Origin: Halieaceae bacterium UBA5044
GTDB taxonomy: Bacteria; Pseudomonadota; Gammaproteobacteria; Pseudomonadales; Halieaceae
Length of the DNA: 64,000 nucleotides
Reading direction: 5' to 3'
NCBI GenBank assembly: GCA_002416125.1
Contig: DIBU01000006.1
Span: forward strand, 1-64,000
The translations under genes were made by a program, and so were the position numbers. The notes below the pieces were generated by a model. That model made no database searches and was not told the origin of the DNA. It saw only the letters and a program-made list of their open reading frames with translations. Of this stretch, positions 13,738 through 21,507 are shown one piece after another. Each line of letters begins with the position of its first letter. Within the stretch, counting starts at the first letter, position 1.

Positions 13738-15648
13738 ATGCGAGAACCCCAGGTTCACGTTGCCATTGTCAGCGGCGATGACGCGTTCGCGGCCCGCTGG
13801 GTTGCCGAATTGACCGCCTGCGCTGCGCTTGAACGGCGTCCCCCCCGCTGCGATTTCCGTTTCCTCGCCGTGGCGGGCGGCGCGGACGCGCTGCAACTTG
13901 CGCAGGATGACGGGCTGCTGCAGGCCCTGGTGGTGGATGCAACAACGCTGCCCGATAGCGCGTCACTGTTGCCGGCGCTCGCTGCACGCCGTCCAGAGGT
14001 GGATATTTTCCTGATGCCCGAGGGCGATGCGCGCCCTGAAACCCTCGCGGTGGAGCTGCTGCACCGTGAGGACACCAAGCCGGCGCACCTGTTTCGGCAG
14101 CTGGTATCAGCATTGCAGCGCCGCGCACGCACGCCCTTTGCCGATACCCTGCGAGACTATGTCTACAGCGCGAAGGATGCCTGGCATACCCCCGGTCATT
14201 CCGGTGGTGACAGCCTGCGCGACAGCCCCTGGGTCGCCGACTTTTACGAGCTGATGGGTGAGCACATCTTCAATACGGATCTGTCGGTATCCGTGCAGAC
14301 GCTGGACTCCCTGCTGGAGCCGCACAGCGTCATACAGGAAGCGCAGGCGCTGGCGGCCGAGGCCTTCGGTGCCCGGCATACCTTTTTTGTGACCAACGGC
14401 ACCTCCACCGCAAACAAGGTGATTTTGCAGCAGGTTGTCGGCGCCGGCGGCAAGGTCATTCTGGATCAGGCCTGTCATAAATCGGTGCACCATGCCGTGG
14501 TGCTGTTCGGTGTTGAGCCGGTGTATCTCGCGGCCTCCATGAATACCCGCTTCGGGTTCTACGGGCCGGTGCCGCAGGAGGCGGTTATCGGGGCGATTGA
14601 CGCGCACCCGGACGCACGTCTGCTTGTGCTCACCAGCTGCACGTATGATGGATTCCGCTACAACCTTGCGCCGCTGATTCGGCACGCGCACGCCGCCGGA
14701 ATCAAGGTGTTGGTCGATGAGGCCTGGTATGCACATGGCCGTTTTCATCCCGAATTGCACCCCTGTGCACTCGACTGCGCCGCTGACTACGTTACGCAGA
14801 GCACGCACAAAATGCTTTCGGCCTTTTCCCAGGCGAGCATGATTCATGTGGCAGATCCGGACTTCGACCTGTATCGCTTCCGGGAAAATCTCAATATGCA
14901 CACATCCACCAGTCCGCAATACGCGATGATCGCCAGCCTTGATGTAGCCCGTAAACAGATGACTCTTGAGGGCTTCGCCCGTTTGCAGGGCTGTTTACGG
15001 ATCGCCGGTCAGCTGCGCGAGGGCATAGATCGCACGGGCGTCTTCAGGGTTCTGACCCTGGAGGATATGTTGCCGCAGAGCCTGCGGGGTGATGGCATCC
15101 GGCTGGATCCTCTCAAACTCAGCGTGGATGTGTCGGCCTCTGGTTATTCAGCGCGCCAGTTGCAGCTGGCCCTGTTTGAGGATTACGGCATCCAGATCGA
15201 GAAGGTGACCCACAACACCCTGAGTATCCTGGTTACCCTCGGCTCTACGGAGAGCAAGGTGTTGCGGCTGTTAAACGCCCTGCAGGCGTTGGCACGCAAA
15301 GCCCCCGGCGTGCGCACGGACAGCGCGCCGCGTCGGGTGGCCGCCGGGTTGCCGTCGCTGACTGACTTCGCCTGCCTGCCCCGCGAAGCCTACTTTGCGC
15401 CTGCGGAGAGGCTTCCGTTGCAGGGCGCTGGCCAGGGTCCCAATGCGGCGCTGGTCGGGTCCGTCAGCGCGGACCAGGTAGTGCCCTATCCTCCGGGCAT
15501 TCCCGTGCTGGTGCCCGGCCAGCGCATTTCCCGGGATATCGCTGTGTTCCTGTGCGATCTGTATAACGCACGGTCGGGTATCGAGATTCACGGCCTGGTG
15601 GAGCACGACGGCCAGCCCTGCCTGCGGGTTGTGCAGGGGCTGGTCTGA
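13738..15648 (+). CDS. Orn/Lys/Arg decarboxylase (PLP-dependent, fold III-type wing)
   Basis: A 636-residue decarboxylase of basic amino acids, made of an N-terminal wing domain (to about residue 130), the PLP domain and a C-terminal domain. The cofactor lysine is Lys358 in QSTHKMLSAFSQ. Upstream are AWHTPGHSGG and TNGTSTANK, the phosphate-binding region, and DEAWYAHGRFHP carries the PLP-nitrogen Asp. It is shorter than inducible CadA/AdiA enzymes (about 715-755), so it may be a biosynthetic or unusual member; substrate (Arg, Lys or Orn) cannot be decided. GAGG lies 9 bases before ATG 13738. Confidence 0.87.
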   Translation: MREPQVHVAIVSGDDAFAARWVAELTACAALERRPPRCDFRFLAVAGGADALQLAQDDGLLQALVVDATTLPDSASLLPALAARRPEVDIFLMPEGDARPETLAVELLHREDTKPAHLFRQLVSALQRRARTPFADTLRDYVYSAKDAWHTPGHSGGDSLRDSPWVADFYELMGEHIFNTDLSVSVQTLDSLLEPHSVIQEAQALAAEAFGARHTFFVTNGTSTANKVILQQVVGAGGKVILDQACHKSVHHAVVLFGVEPVYLAASMNTRFGFYGPVPQEAVIGAIDAHPDARLLVLTSCTYDGFRYNLAPLIRHAHAAGIKVLVDEAWYAHGRFHPELHPCALDCAADYVTQSTHKMLSAFSQASMIHVADPDFDLYRFRENLNMHTSTSPQYAMIASLDVARKQMTLEGFARLQGCLRIAGQLREGIDRTGVFRVLTLEDMLPQSLRGDGIRLDPLKLSVDVSASGYSARQLQLALFEDYGIQIEKVTHNTLSILVTLGSTESKVLRLLNALQALARKAPGVRTDSAPRRVAAGLPSLTDFACLPREAYFAPAERLPLQGAGQGPNAALVGSVSADQVVPYPPGIPVLVPGQRISRDIAVFLCDLYNARSGIEIHGLVEHDGQPCLRVVQGLV

Positions 15649-15694
15649 GTCGACGGCATCGTCTAGGCTAGGGCTTTTCTGTGAGGGAGCAAGC

Positions 15695-16414
15695 ATGTCC
15701 ATACAAACGCGTTTGATTGAGTACGCCCACGCAGGGGTTACCTATGAAGGCTTGTTGGCCTGGGATGACGCGGCTACCCAGCCGCGACCGGGCGTGGCAG
15801 TGGCGCATACCTGGGCGGGTCGCAGTGAGTTTGAGCAGGGCAAGGCCGTAGAACTGGCGGAAGCGGGTTATGTTGGCTTCGCCCTGGATATGTTCGGCAA
15901 GGGGGTGCGCGGTGAGGGTGCAGAGCAGTGTCAGGCACTCATCGCGCCGCTGTTGGCGGATCGAGCGCTGTTGCAGGCTCTGGTCAACAAGGCGGTCTCC
16001 AAGATGAGTGAGCAAGCCGAGGTGGATTCCGGTCGGCTCGCAGCGATGGGTTACTGCTTCGGCGGGCTCACCGTGCTGGATCTCGCCCGCAGCGGTGCTG
16101 ATGTCCGGGGCGTGGTCAGTTTTCACGGCCTGTTCAATGCTCCGGAAACGGCGGCAGCGGGGGCAATCCGTGCCAAGGTGCTCTGCCTGCATGGCTATGA
16201 TGACCCCATGGTGCCGCCGGAGAGTGTGCTGGCCCTCGCGGCGGAGCTGACTGCGGGCGGTGCCGACTGGCAGATTCATGCCTACGGCAACACCCTGCAC
16301 GCCTTTACCAATCCGGCGGCTAACGATCCCGGTTTCGGGGCGGTCTACAATGCAGATGCAGACCGGCGCTCGGCGCAGGCAATGCACAACTTCCTTGCCG
16401 AGGTTCTGGCCTGA
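15695..16414 (+). CDS. Dienelactone hydrolase family protein
   Basis: A 239-residue alpha/beta hydrolase of the dienelactone hydrolase family. The nucleophile is Cys121 in GYCFGG, with Asp170 (HGYDDPMVPP) and His202 (TLHAFTNP) completing the triad. Many members act on carboxymethylenebutenolide, but many others are general esterases. The ATG at 15695 has GAGGGAG upstream. It is followed 16 bases later by the glutathione transferase-like gene, which hints at an aromatic or lactone degradation context without proving it. Confidence 0.87.
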   Translation: MSIQTRLIEYAHAGVTYEGLLAWDDAATQPRPGVAVAHTWAGRSEFEQGKAVELAEAGYVGFALDMFGKGVRGEGAEQCQALIAPLLADRALLQALVNKAVSKMSEQAEVDSGRLAAMGYCFGGLTVLDLARSGADVRGVVSFHGLFNAPETAAAGAIRAKVLCLHGYDDPMVPPESVLALAAELTAGGADWQIHAYGNTLHAFTNPAANDPGFGAVYNADADRRSAQAMHNFLAEVLA

Positions 16415-16430
16415 CCGGGCCGGATCACCC

Positions 16431-17066
16431 GTGACAGACCTGCAGCTGTACGATTATTGGCGCTCCTCGGCCGCGTTTCGCGTGCGCATTGGCCTGAATC
16501 TGAAAGGCCTTGAGTACACCTCGCTGCCCATAGACCTCATGCGCGACGCGCAGTCCGCGGCCGATTACCTGCAACGGAATCCCCAGGGCCTCGTGCCTGC
16601 GCTGACGACAGGCGAGGGACAGCTGCTCACCCAGTCGATTGCGATACTGGAGTGGCTGGAGGAGACAATTCCGGAGCCGCCCCTGCTGCCAGCAGGGCCG
16701 CTTGAGCGCGCTCGGGTGAGATCCATGGTGCAGGCCATTGCCTGCGATATTCACCCGCTGAATAACCTGCGTGTGCAGCGCTACCTGGTGGATTCACTGG
16801 GCCTGGACGAGGAAGCCAAACTCACGTGGTATCACCATTGGATCGCGCTCGGTTTCGCAGCTCTGGAACAGCAGGTCACAGGGGAACTGTATTGTTTTGG
16901 TCCCGGGCCTACCCTGGCAGATATCTGCCTGGTGCCCCAGATGTACAACGCGCGGCGCTTCCAGCAGGATCTGGCGCCGTATCCAAGGCTGGTCGCCATC
17001 ACGGAACATCTGGAGCAGTTGCCGGCTTTTGCGGCGGCCGCGCCCGAGGCTGTGGTGACGGCCTGA
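16431..17066 (+). CDS. maiA: Maleylacetoacetate isomerase (zeta-class GST)
   Basis: A 211-residue zeta-class glutathione transferase. The N-terminal thioredoxin fold carries YWRSSAAFRVRIGLNLKGL, matching bacterial MaiA, followed by NPQGLVPAL and the glutathione-binding TQSIAILEWLEE. The C-terminal helical domain has DIHPLNNLRV, and TLADICLVPQMYNARRF fits this enzyme closely. It would isomerise maleylacetoacetate to fumarylacetoacetate in tyrosine/homogentisate breakdown. The usual partner genes (fahA, hmgA) are not adjacent. Start is GTG at 16431. Confidence 0.85.
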   Translation: MTDLQLYDYWRSSAAFRVRIGLNLKGLEYTSLPIDLMRDAQSAADYLQRNPQGLVPALTTGEGQLLTQSIAILEWLEETIPEPPLLPAGPLERARVRSMVQAIACDIHPLNNLRVQRYLVDSLGLDEEAKLTWYHHWIALGFAALEQQVTGELYCFGPGPTLADICLVPQMYNARRFQQDLAPYPRLVAITEHLEQLPAFAAAAPEAVVTA

Positions 17067-17100
17067 TCGCCTTTCACGAGAGAAACGATGATGAGAGCAC

Positions 17101-18612
17101 ATGACTGACGACCAACCGATATTTGTCGCCCAGGCGCAGCACACGTGGCGGGACCGGGACCCTGCGCGCAGTCTGGTTGACGCCCTTGAAAGCATCTCCC
17201 GCGCGGCGCTTGACGATGCGCAGTGTCCGGCATTGCAAGACGCCATCGATACCGTGGCCACTGTGCCGTTCCTGGCGGCGCAGGTGCCGGATCTGGCGAA
17301 AATTCTGCCCCCGCACGCCAGTGATGCCCTCTGTCAGCGTCTGGGCATCAAGGCGAAAACGTTTGAGGCGGATGTTGGCGGCAATACGCCGCAATTGCTG
17401 GTGAATTATTTCGCCGACCGTCTGGCAGCCGGTGAATCGAAAGCCGTGCTGATCAGCGGCGCAGAGTTGATGTACACGTTGTTTGGGGCGCTTTCATCCG
17501 GGGCAGACATCAGCCACTGGCAGCAGGGTGGTCGCCATACCGCGGTGCAGCTGGGCGACAACCGGATCGCCTGCACGGACAGTGAATGGGCCCACGGACT
17601 GGTAGAGCCCATTCGCATCTACCCGATGTTCGAGAGTGCGCTGCGTCATGCCGGGGGCTGGGATCATGCAACGCACATGCAGCGACTCGGTGGCCTGGTG
17701 AGTCGCATGAGCAAAGTGGCCGCGGCGAACCCCCTGGCCTGGCGTCGCACAGAACTGACAGCGGAAGAGGCGGTAGACACGGGCAACGGCAACCGCATGA
17801 TTACCTGGCCCTACACCAAATGCATGAATGCCATATTGGCCGTGGATATGGCCGCGTCGGTCATCATGACAACGGTTGGCGAGGCCCGACGTCTCGGCCT
17901 CGACCCGGCACGCTGGATATTTCTGCGCGGTGGTGCGGCGGCCTGCGACATCTGGAACGTGAGTGAGCGCCCGGTACTGCACGAGTCGCCTGCGCTTGCG
18001 GCCTGTGCCCAGAGTGCCTTGCAGCAGGCCGGGTTGCCGCTTTCAGCGATTGACCTGTTCGATCTCTACAGCTGTTTCCCGTCTGCCGTGCAGGTGGCGT
18101 GCAATGCCCTCGGCCTCGATCTGGAAGATCCACGCGGCGTGACGGTAACCGGCGGGCTTACCCTGTTTGGCGGACCCGGGAATAACTATTCGCTGCACGC
18201 TATCGCGGAGGTTGTGTCGCGGCTGCAGGCACGGCAGGGCGATCACGCCGTGGTGACGGCCAACGGCAACTACCTGACCAAGCATGCGGTGGGTGTCTAT
18301 TCGCGGGAGGCGGGCTCTCAGCCCTGGACGATCGCACGTCCCGATCTGCAGGCGGCGGTAGACGCGTCTCCGCGGTTGCAGGTAGATGATCGACCGAGCG
18401 GACGGGGCACCATCGAGGCCTGCGCGGTCGCCTTTGACAAGGAAGCGCCCAGTCGCGGCATGCTGATCGGCCGCATGGCGGATGGCCGGCGTTTCCTCGC
18501 CAATACGCCGCGCGGAGACATGGCGGCGCTGCAGACGCTGATGGACTGTGACCCGGTAGGTATGCAGGGCCAGGTGACAGCCGGCGAAAAGGTGAACCGC
18601 TTTGAGTTCTGA
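17101..18612 (+). CDS. Thiolase-like protein (acetyl-CoA acetyltransferase group)
   Basis: A 503-residue thiolase-fold protein of the SCP-2/acetyl-CoA acetyltransferase-like group, with a C-terminal extension (about residues 400-503) of OB-like character. The segment that normally holds the nucleophilic Cys reads EADVGGNTPQLLVNYFADRL and has no Cys. The C-terminal region has GGLTLFGGPGNNYSLHAI in place of the NxxGGxxAxGHPxG motif. It may therefore be a non-canonical thiolase or a binding protein. It overlaps the phosphotransferase gene, and both belong to a recurring acyl-CoA metabolism neighbourhood. Confidence 0.75.
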   Translation: MTDDQPIFVAQAQHTWRDRDPARSLVDALESISRAALDDAQCPALQDAIDTVATVPFLAAQVPDLAKILPPHASDALCQRLGIKAKTFEADVGGNTPQLLVNYFADRLAAGESKAVLISGAELMYTLFGALSSGADISHWQQGGRHTAVQLGDNRIACTDSEWAHGLVEPIRIYPMFESALRHAGGWDHATHMQRLGGLVSRMSKVAAANPLAWRRTELTAEEAVDTGNGNRMITWPYTKCMNAILAVDMAASVIMTTVGEARRLGLDPARWIFLRGGAAACDIWNVSERPVLHESPALAACAQSALQQAGLPLSAIDLFDLYSCFPSAVQVACNALGLDLEDPRGVTVTGGLTLFGGPGNNYSLHAIAEVVSRLQARQGDHAVVTANGNYLTKHAVGVYSREAGSQPWTIARPDLQAAVDASPRLQVDDRPSGRGTIEACAVAFDKEAPSRGMLIGRMADGRRFLANTPRGDMAALQTLMDCDPVGMQGQVTAGEKVNRFEF

Positions 18613-19630
18613 ACAGACATCAGGCGGTGATGTGGTCACCCCACTCGCACTGGCGGAGGTACTCGCACCGCACGGAGCCGAGGACGCGAACAGCATCCAC
18701 GACCTGCGCCGGCTTTCCGGTGGTGCCAATATGGAAACCTGGGCGTTTGACCTGGTGCAGGACGGCGTTGCGGAACCGCTGATCCTGCGTCGCTCGCCCC
18801 TGGTACCGGGGGAATCCGGTACTGCCGTGTCCGCGCTGCCACTCAGCGCGGAGGCGGCACTGCTGCCGCTGGTGGCGGAGCAGGGCGTTCCGGTTCCGAC
18901 GGTGCTTTGCGCGCTGTCCGAGAGCGACACCCTCGGCCCCGGCTACATCATGAGCCGCGAACGGGGAGAGGCGCTTCCGGGGCGTATTCTGGCAGACGAC
19001 CGCTACACGGCAGCACGCCGTCATCTGGCCCGACAGTGCGGCGAGACGCTGGCCCGTTTACACCGCGTAAACCCGGAGCAACTTCCCCGGGAAGTGCCCA
19101 ACCAGACGCTGGCGGAACGTCTCGATGGGCATCAGCGTTCGCTGGATCGCTTTGGGAATGCGTCGCTCGTGCACCAGTTGGCCCTCAACTGGCTACGCCA
19201 GCATGCGCCGTCCCCGCAGCGCCACTGCCTGCTGCACGGTGACTTCCGCAACGGTAACCTGCTGGTGGATGAGCAGGGGCTGGTGGCTGTGCTCGACTGG
19301 GAGCTGGCGCATTGCGGTGACCCGGCTGAGGATTTGGGCTACCTGTGCGGCAACGTCTGGCGTTTTGGCTACTCAGACAAACCGGTAGGCGGCTTTGGCG
19401 ACTACGACGAATTGCTGGCTGGCTACCGTGAGGTGGCAGGCTGGGCCCCGGATATGGACACCATCCACTACTGGGAAGTGTTCTGCGCGCTGGGTTGGGG
19501 GCTGGTGTGCCTGACCATGGTTGACCTGTACCGCAGCGGGGCAGATCCGACGCTGGAACGCGCCGCCGTTGGGCGACGGGTCTCAGAGTCCGAAATGGAT
19601 TTGCTGCTGTTGCTGGAAGACCGGCTGTAG
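18602..19630 (+). CDS. APH-type phosphotransferase family protein (ACAD10-like)
   Basis: A 342-residue protein kinase-like fold of the aminoglycoside phosphotransferase superfamily. It has the catalytic loop LLHGDFRNGNLL and the metal-binding VLDWELAHCGDPAEDLGYL. Members of this branch are fused to, or encoded beside, acyl-CoA dehydrogenases and are thought to phosphorylate hydroxyacyl-CoA-type substrates rather than antibiotics. The TTG at 18602 overlaps the thiolase-like gene and has AAGGTG upstream. It is followed by the DUF6285 gene, its usual companion. Confidence 0.82.
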   Translation: MSSEQTSGGDVVTPLALAEVLAPHGAEDANSIHDLRRLSGGANMETWAFDLVQDGVAEPLILRRSPLVPGESGTAVSALPLSAEAALLPLVAEQGVPVPTVLCALSESDTLGPGYIMSRERGEALPGRILADDRYTAARRHLARQCGETLARLHRVNPEQLPREVPNQTLAERLDGHQRSLDRFGNASLVHQLALNWLRQHAPSPQRHCLLHGDFRNGNLLVDEQGLVAVLDWELAHCGDPAEDLGYLCGNVWRFGYSDKPVGGFGDYDELLAGYREVAGWAPDMDTIHYWEVFCALGWGLVCLTMVDLYRSGADPTLERAAVGRRVSESEMDLLLLLEDRL

Positions 19631-19669
19631 CAGGGCCGCATAGACGTTCAGACGACCAGGGGAGAGAGA

Positions 19670-20101
19670 ATGAGCCACACGGATGCCAAGGAGTTGCTGG
19701 CTGCGGTGCAGGGGTTCCTGCGCCAGTCGGTATTGCCGCAGTTGGAGGGGTTTGACGCCTACACCACACGCGTCGCCGCCAACAGCCTGGCGATCGTCAG
19801 TCGCGAAATCGCCGCGCGGGACGACATCCTCGAGCTCGATCGGGAGGCGGGGTCGCGCTGGCTGGGTCCCGCGGCGGGGGCATCGCCGGACGAGGAGAAC
19901 CATCCAGCCGCCCGGGCGCTGAGCCTGGCGTTGCGCGATGGCAGACTGCAGGTGAGTGGCGCGTTCATCGATTACCTGCGGGAGCGCACCCTGCGCCAGA
20001 TGGCGATCGACAATCCGCGCTACTCGGGTTTCAAGCAGGCCCGGCAGCGTTGGCCCGAGCTCGCGGCCGCCGCGGGTCTGGCAGAACCCTCCAACTCGTA
20101 G
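19670..20101 (+). CDS. DUF6285-type small protein
   Basis: A 143-residue helical protein (SHTDAKELLAAVQGFLRQSVLPQLEGFDAYTTRVAANSLAIVSREI...). It matches the pattern of DUF6285 proteins that are regularly found after ACAD10-like phosphotransferases; its function is unknown. GGGGAGAG precedes ATG 19670. The conserved position as third gene of the thiolase-like/phosphotransferase set suggests a partner or regulatory subunit. Confidence 0.7.
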   Translation: MSHTDAKELLAAVQGFLRQSVLPQLEGFDAYTTRVAANSLAIVSREIAARDDILELDREAGSRWLGPAAGASPDEENHPAARALSLALRDGRLQVSGAFIDYLRERTLRQMAIDNPRYSGFKQARQRWPELAAAAGLAEPSNS

Positions 20102-20111
20102 CCGCGACGGA

Positions 20112-20129
20112 CCCGGCGAGCAAGCCGGG
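20112..20129. other. Short hairpin after the DUF6285 gene
   Basis: CCCGGC (20112-20117), a 6-base loop and GCCGGG (20124-20129) form a GC-rich stem just after the stop codon. There is no T-run on either strand, so it may only protect the message end. The rest of the gap to 20265 shows no firm promoter; a TGACGTCA palindrome lies near 20187. Confidence 0.35.
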
Positions 20130-20265
20130 GGCGGGGACGTCACACGGCCTGTGGCGCGTGTCACCTGAAGTCAATTTTTTTAGTAGCTGACGTCATTGCC
20201 AGTCTCAGGGCCAGCTTTCACACTGTGCGCTGGACAGCGTGCACAACCCAGAAATGAGGAGTCTC

Positions 20266-21474
20266 ATGACACACACGGCGTATATTTACGATGCGGTGCG
20301 CACCCCGCGCAGCAAAGGCAAGGCGGGCGGCAGCCTGAATGAAGTCAAACCCGTTGACCTGGGCGCGGGCCTGCTGCGCGAGCTCCAGTCGCGCCACGAC
20401 CTGGATACCGCGTATGTCGATGATGTCGTCATGGGCTGCGTCACGCCGGTCGGCGAGCAGGGTTCGGACATCGCCAAGATGATCGTTCAGAACGCCGACT
20501 GGGACGAGTCGGTGGCGGGTGTCCAACTGGATCGTTTCTGCGCATCCGGTCTGGAGGCGGTCAATATCGCGGCACAGAAGGTGGCTTCCGGTTGGGAGGA
20601 CCTGGTGGTAGCGGGGGGCATCGAGTGTATGTCCCGCGTGCCGATGGGCAGCAACGGCGGCCCTATGGGTGGTGATCCGGCGTTCAGCCTGAAGACCGGA
20701 TTCGTGCCCCAGGGTATTGGCGCCGATACCATTGCTACCCTGGAAGGCTGGAGCCGTGACGACGTCGATGCCTTCGCGCTGGAATCCCAGCGTCGCGCGA
20801 CCCATGCGCGGGATAACGGCTACTTCGATCGCTCCGTCGTTCCGGTGCGCGACGGCAATGGCCTGACGATTCTGGAGCGGGATGATTTCATCAAGCCCAA
20901 CACCACGCTGGAGGGTCTCGCTGCGCTGAAGCCGTCCTTTGTGATGCCCGGACAGATGGGCTTTGACGATGTGATTCTGGCCAAGTACACCACACTGGAC
21001 CGGGTTGACCACGTGCACACGCCGGGCAACTCCTCGGGCATCGTCGACGGCAGCAGCGCTGTCCTGATCGGCAGTGAGCGTGCAGGTAAGGATCTCGGGC
21101 TGACGCCCCGTGGGCGGATCGTGGCGACAGCCGTGCTGTCCACCGACCCCATCATCATGCTGACCGGGCCCGGGCCGGCAGCGGAGAAGTGTTTGCGCAA
21201 GGCGGGTCTGAAAAAGTCGGATATCGATCTCTGGGAGATCAACGAGGCCTTTGCGTCTGTGGCTCTGCGCTATATGAAGGATCTTGGTGTTGATCACAGC
21301 GTGACCAACGTCAACGGGGGCGCGATCGCCATGGGGCACCCGCTCGGTGCGACGGGTGGCATGCTGGTCAGCATCGTGCTTGACGAACTCGAACGACGCG
21401 GACTGAAGCGCGGCATGCTATCGCTCTGTGTGGGCGGTGGCATGGGTATTTCTACCATCATTGAGCGTGTATAA
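20266..21474 (+). CDS. Acetyl-CoA C-acyltransferase (beta-oxidation thiolase)
   Basis: A 402-residue thiolase of the FadA/FadI type that cleaves 3-ketoacyl-CoA with CoA. All canonical motifs are present: nucleophile Cys92 in DRFCASGLEAVN, the NVNGGAIAMGHPLGATGG motif and the C-terminal LCVGGGMG Cys loop. It is followed 33 bases later by the multifunctional FadJ-like gene, so the pair forms a beta-oxidation operon. The start is ATG 20266; an in-frame ATG at 20254 carries the GAGGAG that serves the chosen start. Confidence 0.9.
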   Translation: MTHTAYIYDAVRTPRSKGKAGGSLNEVKPVDLGAGLLRELQSRHDLDTAYVDDVVMGCVTPVGEQGSDIAKMIVQNADWDESVAGVQLDRFCASGLEAVNIAAQKVASGWEDLVVAGGIECMSRVPMGSNGGPMGGDPAFSLKTGFVPQGIGADTIATLEGWSRDDVDAFALESQRRATHARDNGYFDRSVVPVRDGNGLTILERDDFIKPNTTLEGLAALKPSFVMPGQMGFDDVILAKYTTLDRVDHVHTPGNSSGIVDGSSAVLIGSERAGKDLGLTPRGRIVATAVLSTDPIIMLTGPGPAAEKCLRKAGLKKSDIDLWEINEAFASVALRYMKDLGVDHSVTNVNGGAIAMGHPLGATGGMLVSIVLDELERRGLKRGMLSLCVGGGMGISTIIERV

Positions 21475-21507
21475 GCCGGCTGCGAACAGGAAAAGGATCG
21501 ATAGACA

